64,000 bases of DNA from the NCBI RefSeq assembly GCF_023522835.1, contig NZ_JALCZU010000003.1, forward strand, positions 186,001 through 250,000. The letters are read 5' to 3'. Every line of letters starts with the position of its first letter. Position 1 is the first letter of the stretch. The notes beneath the pieces were generated by a model. It searched no databases, had not been told where the DNA came from, and was given only the letters and a program-made list of their open reading frames with translations. The translations under genes and the position numbers were made by a program. Positions 33,762 through 43,210 of this stretch are shown here, one piece after another. The stretch is from Oceanobacillus saliphilus (GTDB lineage Bacteria; Bacillota; Bacilli; Bacillales; Amphibacillaceae).

Positions 33762-34332
33762 TTGGCGATTTAAAGAAATTGTTGTCATGGCAGCTTTAGC
33801 CGTTGTTTTTGGTGTTGTCTACTTAGCATTTTTACCTTTAGGCGGGGTTCTCGTCGGATTTTTCGGACCGATCGGCTATGATCTTATCTTTGGTATTTGG
33901 TTCATCGTTTCCATCATTGCAGCTTATATCATCCAGAAGCCAGGGGCCGCATTTCTATCTGAAACGATTGCGGCAATGGTCGAAGTATTAATTGGAAATG
34001 CTATAGGACCAATGCTCATCGTAACTGGGATGGTTCAGGGACTAGGGGCGGAAGCTGCATTTGCTGCTACACGTTGGAAAAACTATTCCGTTTGGGTACT
34101 CATGGCCGCGGGTGTTGGATCCGCTGTGACAAGCTTCATCTATGGCTATTTCATGAGTGGATATGCCGCTTTAGCACCTGGATATGTTACTGCTATGTTT
34201 ATCGTCCGGATGATCAGTGGTGCATTGATTGCCGGGCTACTAGGTAAGGCATTAAGTGACGGGCTTGCCAAAACTGGGGTCCTTTCCAGTTTCGCACTAG
34301 GGAAAGAATACCGAAAGAAGCATGCAGCATGA
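33754..34332 (+). CDS. ykoE: Substrate-binding membrane component YkoE of an ECF thiamine-type transporter
   Basis: A 192-residue membrane protein with five to six hydrophobic segments, the S-component of the energy-coupling factor transporter. Conserved stretches include the opening RFKEIVVMAALAVVFGVVYL and GAAFLSETIAAMVEVLIGN. It would bind the thiamine precursor and pass it to YkoC/YkoD. AAAGGAG within ykoF precedes the ATG; its stop overlaps ykoD by 4 nt. Confidence 0.92.
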   Translation: MANWRFKEIVVMAALAVVFGVVYLAFLPLGGVLVGFFGPIGYDLIFGIWFIVSIIAAYIIQKPGAAFLSETIAAMVEVLIGNAIGPMLIVTGMVQGLGAEAAFAATRWKNYSVWVLMAAGVGSAVTSFIYGYFMSGYAALAPGYVTAMFIVRMISGALIAGLLGKALSDGLAKTGVLSSFALGKEYRKKHAA

Positions 34333-35993
34333 GGCCATTTGTAGATGTACGCAGTCTCCGTTTACGATTTGAAACGGGAGAAAAAGATATTCTATCAAAC
34401 ATTAACTTTCAGCTCCATGATGGTGAAAGCGTCTTGTTGCTCGGACCTAGCGGTAGTGGAAAAAGCACGTTAACTTCCTGTTTAAATGGGCTATTCCCTC
34501 GTGAATTGGATGGTGAAATGGAAGGGGATATTTTTATCGACGGAAAAAAAACGATCGATTACAGACCAGGTGAGTTGAGCAAACAGGTCGGTGTCGTCTT
34601 CCAGGATCCGGAAACCCAATTTTGTATGCTTAACGTGGAAGATGAAGTAGCGTTTGGTTTGGAAAATATCGGTGTGCCTTTTGAAGAAATGGAAGAAAAA
34701 ATCGAGGATGCTCTCGAACTTGTTGACATGCAGGACTATAAAGAATCAGCAATCGCAACACTGTCTGGCGGTCAAAAGCAAAAACTCGCATTGGCCTGCA
34801 TTCTTGCTTTAAAACCATCGTTGCTTATTCTCGATGAACCGACAGCCAACCTGGATCCGATTGCAACAAAAGACTTAATCGAAACGATCAAAAACCTACG
34901 TGAGAAAATCAAATTCGGGCTTGTCATCATTGAACATAAGCTCGACGACTGGACAGATCTGGCGGAGAGATGTTTGCTGCTGAATCGCGAGGGTGAAATT
35001 TTTAATGATAGTTTATTGCGGACTGCAATTAGGAATAATCGTTCGCAGCTGGTGGAACAGGGAATCTGGCTGCCAAAGGTTGCTCAGTTTTTTTTGAAAG
35101 ATAATCCAGATCAGATGGAACTGCCACTAACTGTGGAAGAATTTGCAGCGTATCCATCCCGTTTTGCATTCGTAGCGGAGAAAAGGATCTCTCGAAACAG
35201 CTCTGAGTCTGGTATTTCCATACTCGAAACGCGTAATATTGCTTGGTCTGCTAGGAAACGCGATATCATTAAAGATGTCTCCCTGTCTATTTACGAAGGG
35301 GAATTCATTGCGATTGTCGGAGCAAATGGCAGTGGGAAAACCACCCTTTCCAGAATACTTTCCGGCATACAAAAACCCGCTTCCGGTAGTATATCGTTAA
35401 AAGGAAAAGCGCTGAAGGAATGGAAGGAATCTTTGTTGCGCCAGGAGATTGGCTATGTTTTCCAAAATCCAGAACATCAATTTATTACAAATACGGTATA
35501 TGACGAAGTCGCCTTTAGTTTGAAAATGAAGAATGAACCGGCTGAAACGATAAGGGAAAAGGTATATGAAATTTTGGATACATTCGGACTGCTTGAGCTT
35601 AAAAATGAACATCCATTTTCCCTGAGCCAGGGGCAAAAGCGCAGATTGAGTGTTGCCACGATGATTGTTGACGGCCAATCCTTCCTATTGCTTGATGAGC
35701 CTACATTTGGCCAGGATGCACAGTCGAATGCTGAGCTGATGCGACTTTTACAGCAACGTCACGAAAGGGGGGCGACAATTTTAATGATTACACACGATAT
35801 GGAAATTGTTGACCAGTATGCTTCACGGGTCGTTGTGATGAATAATGGAGAGGTTGTTGCCGATTGTACACCGGAAAGCTTATGGGACAAAGAAGCGAAA
35901 AATTTGAAAGCATGGCAACTCGAGCTCCCAGTGTCTGTCCAAATTAAAAAAATTCATGAAGAGGAAGCTTACTATGTTTCTACAACGTCTTAA
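34329..35993 (+). CDS. ykoD: Two-domain ATPase YkoD of the thiamine-type ECF transporter
   Basis: A 554-residue protein with two ABC ATPase halves. The first (about 1-240) has Walker A GPSGSGKST, signature LSGGQKQK and Walker B LLILDEPTANLD. The second (about 295-530) has Walker A GANGSGKTT, signature LSQGQKRR and LLLDEPTFGQD. Fused EcfA/A' ATPases of this kind power the YkoE/YkoC membrane parts. The reading frame overlaps ykoE by 4 nt and ykoC by 20 nt. Confidence 0.94.
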   Translation: MRPFVDVRSLRLRFETGEKDILSNINFQLHDGESVLLLGPSGSGKSTLTSCLNGLFPRELDGEMEGDIFIDGKKTIDYRPGELSKQVGVVFQDPETQFCMLNVEDEVAFGLENIGVPFEEMEEKIEDALELVDMQDYKESAIATLSGGQKQKLALACILALKPSLLILDEPTANLDPIATKDLIETIKNLREKIKFGLVIIEHKLDDWTDLAERCLLLNREGEIFNDSLLRTAIRNNRSQLVEQGIWLPKVAQFFLKDNPDQMELPLTVEEFAAYPSRFAFVAEKRISRNSSESGISILETRNIAWSARKRDIIKDVSLSIYEGEFIAIVGANGSGKTTLSRILSGIQKPASGSISLKGKALKEWKESLLRQEIGYVFQNPEHQFITNTVYDEVAFSLKMKNEPAETIREKVYEILDTFGLLELKNEHPFSLSQGQKRRLSVATMIVDGQSFLLLDEPTFGQDAQSNAELMRLLQQRHERGATILMITHDMEIVDQYASRVVVMNNGEVVADCTPESLWDKEAKNLKAWQLELPVSVQIKKIHEEEAYYVSTTS

Positions 35994-36744
35994 TCCAAGT
36001 CTCAAAGCATTGACGATTATGTTATTTGTCGTCCTGCTGGCAATGATTTTTGACCCAATCACACCGCTGCTATTTCTTATATGGACTGTTTCCATTACAT
36101 TTCTATTCGGAAAAGTGGCTTGGAAAAAATATACACTGTATTTTATTCCTTTTCTTATCTTTGCATTTGGAATGTTATGGACGACCATCATCTTTGCCGA
36201 TACGCCAACAAACAAGGATGATAGCATAACACTGTTTGGCATGACATATCCACGGGAATCACTGCTGACTGCCCTTGCTCTTTCCTTAAGAGTTCTAAAC
36301 GTTGCAGCACTTTCCCTTTTGTTTATTTTCACAACTAACATCGTTCATTTCATATTGAGCCTCATGCAGCAGTTAAGATTGCCTCCCAAAATTGCGTATG
36401 CCGTTTTAGCCGGCTATCGCTTCCTACCAATGATGCGTGATGAAATAAAAATCATCCATGATGCGCATCGGGTGCGCGGCGTTAATCAGGCAAAAACGAT
36501 CAAGGAAAAGTGGGAAAATTACAAGCGCTATTCCATTCCGTTACTTGCAAGTTCCATTCGAAAAGCGGAAAGAACTGCGATGGCCATGGAATCAAAAGGG
36601 TTTACAGGGGAGAAAAACAGAACCTTTTATCGGCAATTCAGCATCAAAAAAACCGATTGGATTTTCCCATTAATCATGCTGCTAGGATTTTCTGCAGCCG
36701 TCATCGTTTCCTTGGAAATGGGCTATCTGAAACTATTTAGTTGA
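35974..36744 (+). CDS. ykoC: Transmembrane coupling component YkoC of the ECF transporter
   Basis: A 256-residue EcfT-family protein with four to six hydrophobic segments and the coupling-helix motifs AYRFLPMMRDEIKIIHDAHR (here GYRFLPMM...) with the Ala-Arg-Gly-like RVRGVNQ and ARAMAMESKGF-type (ERTAMAMESKGFTG). It links the ATPase to YkoE. ATG 35974 with GAGGAAG at 6 nt is preferred over ATG 35956. It is the last gene of ykoFEDC; a family B repeat and a strong terminator follow. Confidence 0.92.
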   Translation: MFLQRLNPSLKALTIMLFVVLLAMIFDPITPLLFLIWTVSITFLFGKVAWKKYTLYFIPFLIFAFGMLWTTIIFADTPTNKDDSITLFGMTYPRESLLTALALSLRVLNVAALSLLFIFTTNIVHFILSLMQQLRLPPKIAYAVLAGYRFLPMMRDEIKIIHDAHRVRGVNQAKTIKEKWENYKRYSIPLLASSIRKAERTAMAMESKGFTGEKNRTFYRQFSIKKTDWIFPLIMLLGFSAAVIVSLEMGYLKLFS

Positions 36745-36811
36745 AGCATGGGGACGGTTCTATTGCTTCTTTTGAATGGAAGGTGGAGTGTGGGAGCGGT
36801 TCTCTTCCTTC
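36743..36811. repeat. Family B repeats after ykoC
   Basis: GAAGCATGGGGACGGTTC, TATTGCTTC (36743-36769) and a diverged copy GTGTGGGAGCGGTTCTC (36788-36811). The inverse partner lies at 36926-36954 on the other side of the terminator. Confidence 0.75.
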
Positions 36812-36822
36812 TATCGGAACTA

Positions 36823-36856
36823 TTTAACGCTCAGCCTGACAAGGCTGAGCGTTAAA
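36823..36856. terminator. Bidirectional terminator between ykoC and the TcaA-like gene
   Basis: A perfect 15-bp stem (TTTAACGCTCAGCCT/AGGCTGAGCGTTAAA) with a GACA loop. Both genes converge on it. Confidence 0.88.
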
Positions 36857-36925
36857 TTAGATTATTGGTCCACGATTTGCGAGATTTCTTCCTGCTATTC
36901 CCAAAATTAATTTGATTCGCAAATT

Positions 36926-36954
36926 GGAAGCATAAGAACCGTCCCCACGCTTCT
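36926..36954 (-). repeat. Family B repeat at the TcaA-like stop
   Basis: GGAAGCATAAGAACCGTCCC followed by CACGCTTCT, directly adjoining the stop codon of the minus-strand gene. Confidence 0.8.
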
Positions 36955-38770
36955 ATTCCATATTTACCAATATTGCTCCGTCTTTGTTTTCTTCTACGGT
37001 GTATGTCCATGTGTAGTCATTTGTTTCTTCTTCTCCACTTTCATACGTTAGTTTGATTGTTTCATTTGTTGTGACCAGCCAATTGCCGTCCACCTCATCA
37101 ATCGAAGCGACTGTGGCAGCCATAACTTCCTGTGTCATTCCTTTTTCGTATAGACGGGTAACTAAGTCTGTCTGCATGGCATTTAGGGAACTACCATCCT
37201 TAATATAGGGACGAACTTGTTCATAATCCCCTGAATTAATTGCTTCCACTAGCTGATATACATAATTTATCGTTACTTCCTCTACAACAATATTCATTTC
37301 ACTGGAAGCTTCCGCACTTGCAACTTCGCCTTCAGAGGCTTGAGCGACCTTTGATGCTTTATAAAATTCCTTCGATCCATCTAACGTTCTAGTAGCCGTA
37401 AAATCATCACTATACCAGCCACTGACTGAATAACTGGAATTAACAAGCCACTTGCCTTCATCCGTATCATAAACCAATTCAACATCGACATGATCTATCC
37501 GATCTCCCAAATCCGCTTCCTCACTTTCACCATGCTCAGCGGATGTGAAATAGAACTTGGCAGGTACATACGTATAATAATCACTGTGAAACGTCAGATC
37601 ATTAAAATCTATTTCCAGAGAATCCAACTGTCCGGAAAAATAGTTATTACTATTCATATAATATTCAAAGTTATTGGCAAAGCTCTCTCTCATTTCAGCG
37701 GTGATTGTAGTAAACAGGTTGGCGCTATAACTGGCATTCGCCTGTACATATTCCTCGCCATACAAGAGAATAGCATCAGACAGCTCATCCATCAGTGCTT
37801 CACTCACTGTATTTACCGAAATATCGTAATACGTTCCTTCTAATTCTATCGGTTCAGATTTTACTTCGCCCCATTCTGTTTCAACAACTGGAGTAACTGT
37901 GATCGAGCCATCCAAATCCAATGGACCAAGTTCTTCAATTCTAAAATCCTCATCGAATTTGACTTGTTGATCATTTATTTCTATATAGGCATTCGTGATG
38001 GGCACACCGTTCATATTATACAAATCAAGTGTTACATAATCAGCATCCATATCAACATAGTGTAGCGTCCAATCTCCATAACCATCTGCAAGTATGATAG
38101 ATTCATCCGATTCGACTTCCGTATATTCCCCACTGAAAGTACTGTTTAGATTATATATACCAGGTGACATTGGCCCATAAACGATACGGCGCCCACCTTT
38201 TTCAAAAATAGTAAATTCATTCTCATTAAATGTATTCACTACATCTTCAAAAGGCAGGTGTACTTCAACAAATTGGGGGATTAATGCCATGCTATAGTTC
38301 GGGAAAATCCCAAGCCATTTCCCATTTTCCATGATGTAAAAAAGATCATTATCTCTCGTAAAAGATTCAAGATTACGAGTATTTAAGTTTATGTAATTTG
38401 CTTTTGCCAGAGACACGAACGCTTCAGCTTCTGCCTTTGAAATCTCAGAACCATTTAAAACGGTGTTCTTTTGTACCGTTTTATAATCTTCTTCATGGAT
38501 AGCTGTAACAAATCGTTGCACCATTTTTTCTGGAGAAGCGTAGGATTTTCCCCACATGTAAAAACCACTGATCATGATCACCAGTGCAGCCACTGCACCA
38601 ATTGCGATTTTTTGCTTTTTTGAAAAATCCCTTGACTGTCCTACCTTGGTTACCGTATTCACTGAAACCTTTTTCTGAGCATGTGTTGATTCTAATGTGT
38701 GTCCGCAATGCTTACAGAAGTTTAAGGAATCCTCAATGGAACCCCCGCACTCTTTACAAAACTTATCCAT
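36953..38770 (-). CDS. TcaA/YvbJ-family zinc-ribbon membrane protein
   Basis: A 605-residue protein of the same length as YvbJ of Bacillus subtilis and related to staphylococcal TcaA, a cell-envelope protein linked to glycopeptide sensitivity. A cytoplasmic zinc ribbon (Cys5, Cys8, Cys19, Cys22) is followed by one membrane segment (about 53-71), then a long extracellular part (75-605) of repeated beta-rich domains with an NTF2-like stretch at the end. It may sense the wall or a ligand outside. It adjoins a small lipoprotein gene 26 nt upstream and a second zinc-ribbon membrane gene, forming an envelope cluster as with yvbH-J (inference). Confidence 0.8.
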   Translation of the reverse strand: MDKFCKECGGSIEDSLNFCKHCGHTLESTHAQKKVSVNTVTKVGQSRDFSKKQKIAIGAVAALVIMISGFYMWGKSYASPEKMVQRFVTAIHEEDYKTVQKNTVLNGSEISKAEAEAFVSLAKANYINLNTRNLESFTRDNDLFYIMENGKWLGIFPNYSMALIPQFVEVHLPFEDVVNTFNENEFTIFEKGGRRIVYGPMSPGIYNLNSTFSGEYTEVESDESIILADGYGDWTLHYVDMDADYVTLDLYNMNGVPITNAYIEINDQQVKFDEDFRIEELGPLDLDGSITVTPVVETEWGEVKSEPIELEGTYYDISVNTVSEALMDELSDAILLYGEEYVQANASYSANLFTTITAEMRESFANNFEYYMNSNNYFSGQLDSLEIDFNDLTFHSDYYTYVPAKFYFTSAEHGESEEADLGDRIDHVDVELVYDTDEGKWLVNSSYSVSGWYSDDFTATRTLDGSKEFYKASKVAQASEGEVASAEASSEMNIVVEEVTINYVYQLVEAINSGDYEQVRPYIKDGSSLNAMQTDLVTRLYEKGMTQEVMAATVASIDEVDGNWLVTTNETIKLTYESGEEETNDYTWTYTVEENKDGAILVNME

Positions 38771-38796
38771 ACGCTATTAACCTCTTTTTATGTAGT

Positions 38797-39243
38797 TTAT
38801 TTAAGCAGTTCTTCAAACTCTTCCTTGTCGAAATCCTCAGCATAAACAATAAAATAATTTCCACTAACTTCTTTCAGAACCCAAACATAAAAGTAATTCA
38901 CATCCATCTGTACAGCCACCAATTCCCAGTTACTACCAAATTCATCATCAAAATCTTCAATGGCTTCCAAGTTCAGATGCTTTCTTTCAATCTCTTTGAT
39001 ATTCATATTCTCAATACCATTTGCGTCCATTACATCTGATGTTAAATTATTCATAATCTCACTTAAGTAATAATCATCGTATCCATCGACTTGTGAAAAA
39101 ATCTTACTTAAATGGTCTGCCTCCCGATTAAGCGCTGCTTTATACATTCCTTCAACCGTTGCGGCAGACCCTTTGCTCATACAACCAACTAAAAGTAACG
39201 TAATAAGTAATAATAAAAATAGTGCTGAAATCCTTTTTTTCAT
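38797..39243 (-). CDS. Small hypothetical lipoprotein
   Basis: A 148-residue protein with a clear lipoprotein signal (lipobox LVGC, Cys21) and an acidic, helix-rich mature part ending FDKEEFEELLK. I do not recognise a family. AAGGAGGAC precedes the ATG. It lies 26 nt upstream of the TcaA-like gene on the same strand and is probably cotranscribed, so it may work with it at the outer membrane face. Confidence 0.7.
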   Translation of the reverse strand: MKKRISALFLLLLITLLLVGCMSKGSAATVEGMYKAALNREADHLSKIFSQVDGYDDYYLSEIMNNLTSDVMDANGIENMNIKEIERKHLNLEAIEDFDDEFGSNWELVAVQMDVNYFYVWVLKEVSGNYFIVYAEDFDKEEFEELLK

Positions 39244-39563
39244 GATGTCCTCCTTCCCATTTTTGCTGGAATTTAATTGCGTATGCTATGTAATAGTTTT
39301 CATCATTATCACAAGAAGTATTATAGTTCATTTAAATTTGTTTGTTAAGTCTATTTTCCTATTAATTTGTTAAATTTAATTATATTTTCCTACCTATTTT
39401 CATTAAATATCTTTAAAATTTGGGAACATTTGCTATAATGTATTCCTGTAGTCAATTCGTCATGGTTTAATAGGATTACATAGAAAGAAACTTTTCCTCA
39501 TATGAGTACATATTCAAACTATGAGTAGGAGAGGTTTAATAAACTTTAAAGGAGAATTCAATC
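39244..39563. other. Divergent AT-rich promoter region
   Basis: About 320 bp between the lipoprotein gene and the zinc-ribbon membrane gene. A plus-strand promoter is seen at 39412-39439; the minus-strand promoter was not pinned. No repeat was recognised. Confidence 0.55.
39412..39439 (+). promoter_or_regulatory. Sigma-A promoter of the zinc-ribbon membrane gene
   Basis: TTTAAA, 16 nt, TATAAT. The -10 box is perfect and the -35 matches 4 of 6. The start codon is about 120 nt downstream. Confidence 0.55.
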
Positions 39564-40361
39564 ATGCTAGTCTGTCCAAAGTGCAACAATCATCAAGAGT
39601 CAGGAAAATTTTGTGGTGTGTGTGGAGAAGCTGTGCAACCTGTTGCACGTGAAGCAATTGTCAACGGAACCATTCAGGAGCCCGTAGGAAGCAGCGGTTC
39701 AGCTCAGGCAGCAACAATGGAAGTACAGCCCACTGTAGCTGCAATCAAAAGCGGTGTCAGTCAATATTGGTCCTATTTCTTAAGTCTGGTTAAAAATCCA
39801 ACACGTGCATTTCAGTCCAATGAAGATCATTTTGCGAATGGTTTGATTACCCTGGCATTATACGCAGTCATCTATTCATTAAGTATTTACTTTTTAGCGA
39901 ATTCTATCATGCGCTCTTTTGGTGGCTTTTTTTCAGAGTCGATTCCATTTTTCGCTCTTAATTCAAGAATTGTTCTAGCCGTGATTTTAAGTTTTGCCAT
40001 TACTTTCGGAAGTGCTTATGCAATGATGAAAATCGGCAAAAACCAAGAGTCATTTAAAACAATTATTGCCCAGTACGGTTCTATCATCGTACCATTTACC
40101 GCATTGAACGTCATTGCAATGCTGGGCGGCATTATTTCATCCATTCAATTAACATTTATCCCGCTAATCGCATCTGTTATTTTTGCATTTTTATTTATAC
40201 CGGTAATATTTGTATACGAAAAACTTAAGAATCATCAACAAAAAGTATACCTAAGCCTGGCGACAATAGTCTTCATTTTCATTATTTCCTATGTATTGGG
40301 CGATGTACTACTCTCTAACCTATTAAATGATATTGAAAATATCTTGTATTACGTATTATAA
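39564..40361 (+). CDS. Zinc-ribbon membrane protein (YIP1-like/YvbI-like)
   Basis: A 265-residue protein with an N-terminal zinc ribbon (Cys4, Cys7, Cys17, Cys20), a low-complexity linker (45-75), and a membrane domain with five or six hydrophobic segments (90-265). It resembles YIP1-domain proteins found beside YvbJ/TcaA genes. Function is unknown. AAAGGAG precedes the ATG. It diverges from the lipoprotein/TcaA-like pair and ends 6 nt before a family B repeat pair. Confidence 0.65.
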   Translation: MLVCPKCNNHQESGKFCGVCGEAVQPVAREAIVNGTIQEPVGSSGSAQAATMEVQPTVAAIKSGVSQYWSYFLSLVKNPTRAFQSNEDHFANGLITLALYAVIYSLSIYFLANSIMRSFGGFFSESIPFFALNSRIVLAVILSFAITFGSAYAMMKIGKNQESFKTIIAQYGSIIVPFTALNVIAMLGGIISSIQLTFIPLIASVIFAFLFIPVIFVYEKLKNHQQKVYLSLATIVFIFIISYVLGDVLLSNLLNDIENILYYVL

Positions 40362-40366
40362 ATGAA

Positions 40367-40424
40367 GAAGCATGGGGACGGTTCTCTTGCTTCCTTTTTG
40401 GAAGCAAAAGAACCGTCCCCGCGC
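40367..40424. repeat. Family B inverted pair filling a convergent gap
   Basis: GAAGCATGGGGACGGTTC...GCTTCC and GGAAGC...GAACCGTCCCCGCGC face each other around TTTTT, and the right arm runs into TTTTTT. It fills the gap between two convergent genes and is likely their terminator. Confidence 0.85.
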
Positions 40425-40428
40425 TTTT

Positions 40429-42153
40429 TTATCTGGGTATGATCGGTAAGATGATGTGTGATGGGTGGTCGTGATCATGGTATATTTTTTGATTGGATTT
40501 GACCATTTCCGTTGTATCCATTAGTGTGTTTCCTGTTCCCGGATTTACATCAAAACGTGGGAAACTGCTTGATGAGATTTCGATTCGAATCGCATGCCCG
40601 GGTAAAAACACATTGCTTGTTGCCCACATATCTACGTCCAGTGCCACAACTTCATTGGCATCGGTAGCATCATTTTTACCAGGATTATCATAGCGATTGT
40701 TTGTCCTTATGACTCCATCTGTCAGATTATAGGCAGTTCCATCAGGGAGAACGTCAATCAACTTCACGACAAAATCCGTATCCTTCGCATCGTATGCAGC
40801 CCACAGCTTCATCTTTATCCAGCCAGTTACTTCCACTGCCTCATCTAATACTTCTGATGTATATGTCAGAACATCATTTCTTTTTTCTATTTCGCGCTGA
40901 TCATATGGACCTGCACCTCTGCCATTGTAAAATAATACACCGCCACCATGTGTTGGGACAGGATTTCCTGGATCGTGCACATATGAATCGGCTGCCTCAT
41001 CCCCGGGCACAGCTTCAGATAACATTCCATCTTCACGTAAGTAATAAGGAGTATAGACGGTCCGTTCCAATGGCCATGTTTTCTCCGAACGCCACTTATT
41101 TTCTCCCATTATAAATATTTTCACTGGAGATTCTTCTTCAGGTAGTTGCTCATGCTTCGTCTTCAGCCAATAATCAAACCACTTGATATGCAGGCCTGTT
41201 ATATCTTCTTTTCCATCTATAGAATTACCAGAACTATTTTTGCCAAAACTACGCTCGCCCAACTCAGAGTCGAACATGCCATGTCCCCACGGACCAATGA
41301 TTAGTTTCTGATTGTTGACAGACCCTTTCATCGCCTCAAAGTTTTGGATAGTTTGATTTAAAAAGTTATCATACCATCCGGCAAGATGATATGCAGGTAC
41401 ACCCAATTCACTTGGGGCAACTTTAGAATTAAACTGTTTACGTGCTTGTTCCGTAAATTCCTGATTCACGTATTTTTTGAAAAAATCAACAAGTTCAGGA
41501 TGCTTCTTGATTGGCGGCCAGTCCTTTACTGGCTTGAACGAATGCCATTCATCAATGTGATCCAGATCATTGGTTATCTCTTTGATTGTTTCAGCATATT
41601 GTTCTGTTGACTGTTTACGCTTCAAATAGTCGGCAGCAACAGAATCCAACACCCATGTTTCTGTAGAGGCAAGCATGTTCACACCATTCTGTGTAAAAGC
41701 ATCACTAAAAATGTGACCTGTCATAGCCGGAAAAATGGCTTTTAATGATGGTGGTTGCTCCATTAATGCATATAATTGTGTAAAGGCATAGTACGATAAA
41801 CCGAACATGCCGACATTTCCATTGGCATACGGAAGTGACGCCGCCCATTCCACTGTGTCATACCCATCTTTTAATTCCTGTACGAATGGCTCAAACTCTC
41901 CCTCGGAAGCAAATCTTCCACGTACATCCTGAATGATAACGACATATCCATTCATCGCAAATCGAATTGGATCAATATAGCGATGAGAAAAATTCGGCAG
42001 ATTTTTATCATAAGGAAGCCGGGTAAGCAAGACTGGGTATTCCCCTTCACCACTCGGTCGATAAATAGTTGCATATAAATTTGTTCCATCGCGTAAGGTA
42101 CACGCTACTTCACGGTCTACGATAATCTGAACGTTATTTTTCGATTCCTTCAT
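40429..42153 (-). CDS. CocE/NonD-family hydrolase (X-Pro dipeptidyl-peptidase-like)
   Basis: A 574-residue protein: alpha/beta-hydrolase domain with nucleophile Ser120 in GMFGLSYYA, and the C-terminal jelly-roll domain (about 350-570, ending with the LPIIP typical of the family). Such enzymes cleave acyl bonds in esters or peptides (cocaine esterase, Xaa-Pro dipeptidyl-peptidase S15). The substrate is unknown. There is no signal peptide. ATG 42153 follows GAGGGG at 7 nt, preferred to the upstream GTG. It lies downstream of the carnitine operon on the same strand but after a terminator-like hairpin. Confidence 0.87.
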   Translation of the reverse strand: MKESKNNVQIIVDREVACTLRDGTNLYATIYRPSGEGEYPVLLTRLPYDKNLPNFSHRYIDPIRFAMNGYVVIIQDVRGRFASEGEFEPFVQELKDGYDTVEWAASLPYANGNVGMFGLSYYAFTQLYALMEQPPSLKAIFPAMTGHIFSDAFTQNGVNMLASTETWVLDSVAADYLKRKQSTEQYAETIKEITNDLDHIDEWHSFKPVKDWPPIKKHPELVDFFKKYVNQEFTEQARKQFNSKVAPSELGVPAYHLAGWYDNFLNQTIQNFEAMKGSVNNQKLIIGPWGHGMFDSELGERSFGKNSSGNSIDGKEDITGLHIKWFDYWLKTKHEQLPEEESPVKIFIMGENKWRSEKTWPLERTVYTPYYLREDGMLSEAVPGDEAADSYVHDPGNPVPTHGGGVLFYNGRGAGPYDQREIEKRNDVLTYTSEVLDEAVEVTGWIKMKLWAAYDAKDTDFVVKLIDVLPDGTAYNLTDGVIRTNNRYDNPGKNDATDANEVVALDVDMWATSNVFLPGHAIRIEISSSSFPRFDVNPGTGNTLMDTTEMVKSNQKIYHDHDHPSHIILPIIPR

Positions 42154-42265
42154 TGTTCTACCCCTCACTAGTTATATGATTAAGCTATTTTTTAAAAGTA
42201 TGTTGTTTATGACAAATGCCAGGATTAAAGATAAACTTACGTAAAAATCCCTAAGATAAAGAAAT

Positions 42266-42300
42266 GGACATGCTGAAGCTCTTGAAGCTACAACATGCCC
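42266..42300 (-). terminator. Likely terminator of the carnitine operon
   Basis: GGaCATGcTGaAGCT pairs with AGCTaCAaCATGcCC with small mismatches, 16 nt past the opuAC-like stop. The following T-rich stretch is broken, so strength is moderate. Confidence 0.55.
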
Positions 42301-42315
42301 CCTCCTTTTTAAACA

Positions 42316-43194
42316 TTAGTTTCCAAGCATTTGCTCCACTAAGTCCTGATTGTTATCGACCCATTCCTGCGCTACTTCAACAGGCTCGCGACCTTCGTCT
42401 TCTATTTGTTGTATCATATATTCTACATCATCAATTGAAATCGTCCAGTTAGTTAGGAACTCATAAGCATCTGGCGCATTCTCTTTCAGCTCATTATTGG
42501 TGATTACTTCAACAGACGCACTATTAAAATGTCCACGATCTTCTTCAAGGAATTTCAGATCAAATTTATTGAACATGGTATGTGGACGCCAGCCATAGAA
42601 AATTACCGGCTCTTCCTGCTGCATCATACGCATTGCCTGTGCAATCATGCCACCTTCCGAAGAATTCACTTGATTAATGTCCAAGCCATAATCTGCAATC
42701 ATTTCATTGATTATTCCTGTTGCACTTGCACCCTCTTCAATGGAATACATTTCGTTTTTAAACAGCTCTTCATTTCCTAAGATATCTTCTATCGAGTTAA
42801 ACTCCTCCATATAAGTTGGGACAACCCATCCGGCATTCGCACCATCATAACTCACAGCAACACTTTCAATATTTTCACTGTATTGGTTCAAATATACTTC
42901 ATGAGCTGGAAGCCATGCATCCATAAATACATCAATATCACCACGGGAAAGCCCGATAAAGACATTTCCTGCATCTGCACTCGTTTGTTCTACTTCATAT
43001 CCCATATCCTGTAAGATAATGCTCGCTACCTCTGTTGGCGGAACAGTACTTGTCCATGGAGTAACACCAAATGTAATCACCGGTTTGTCTTCTGATCCAT
43101 CACTTTCTGCGTCTGATGTGTCATTACTTGAAGAACATGCTGCAAGTACTAAGACAGTCACCAAGACTGTTAGGATTAATAATTTTTTTCGCAT
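42316..43194 (-). CDS. opuAC: Glycine betaine/carnitine ABC transporter substrate-binding lipoprotein
   Basis: A 292-residue lipoprotein (lipobox LAAC, Cys20) of the OpuAC/ProX type. It has the family pattern GVTPWTSTVPPTEVASIIL, GLSRGDIDVFMDAWLP and YGWRPHTMFNKFDLKFLEE; tryptophans in these stretches normally cage the quaternary ammonium group. Since the operon degrades carnitine, carnitine is a likely ligand, with glycine betaine also possible. GAGGAG precedes ATG 43194. It follows the permease gene by 16 nt. Confidence 0.9.
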   Translation of the reverse strand: MRKKLLILTVLVTVLVLAACSSSNDTSDAESDGSEDKPVITFGVTPWTSTVPPTEVASIILQDMGYEVEQTSADAGNVFIGLSRGDIDVFMDAWLPAHEVYLNQYSENIESVAVSYDGANAGWVVPTYMEEFNSIEDILGNEELFKNEMYSIEEGASATGIINEMIADYGLDINQVNSSEGGMIAQAMRMMQQEEPVIFYGWRPHTMFNKFDLKFLEEDRGHFNSASVEVITNNELKENAPDAYEFLTNWTISIDDVEYMIQQIEDEGREPVEVAQEWVDNNQDLVEQMLGN

Positions 43195-43210
43195 TGTAAA
43201 ACTCCTCACG

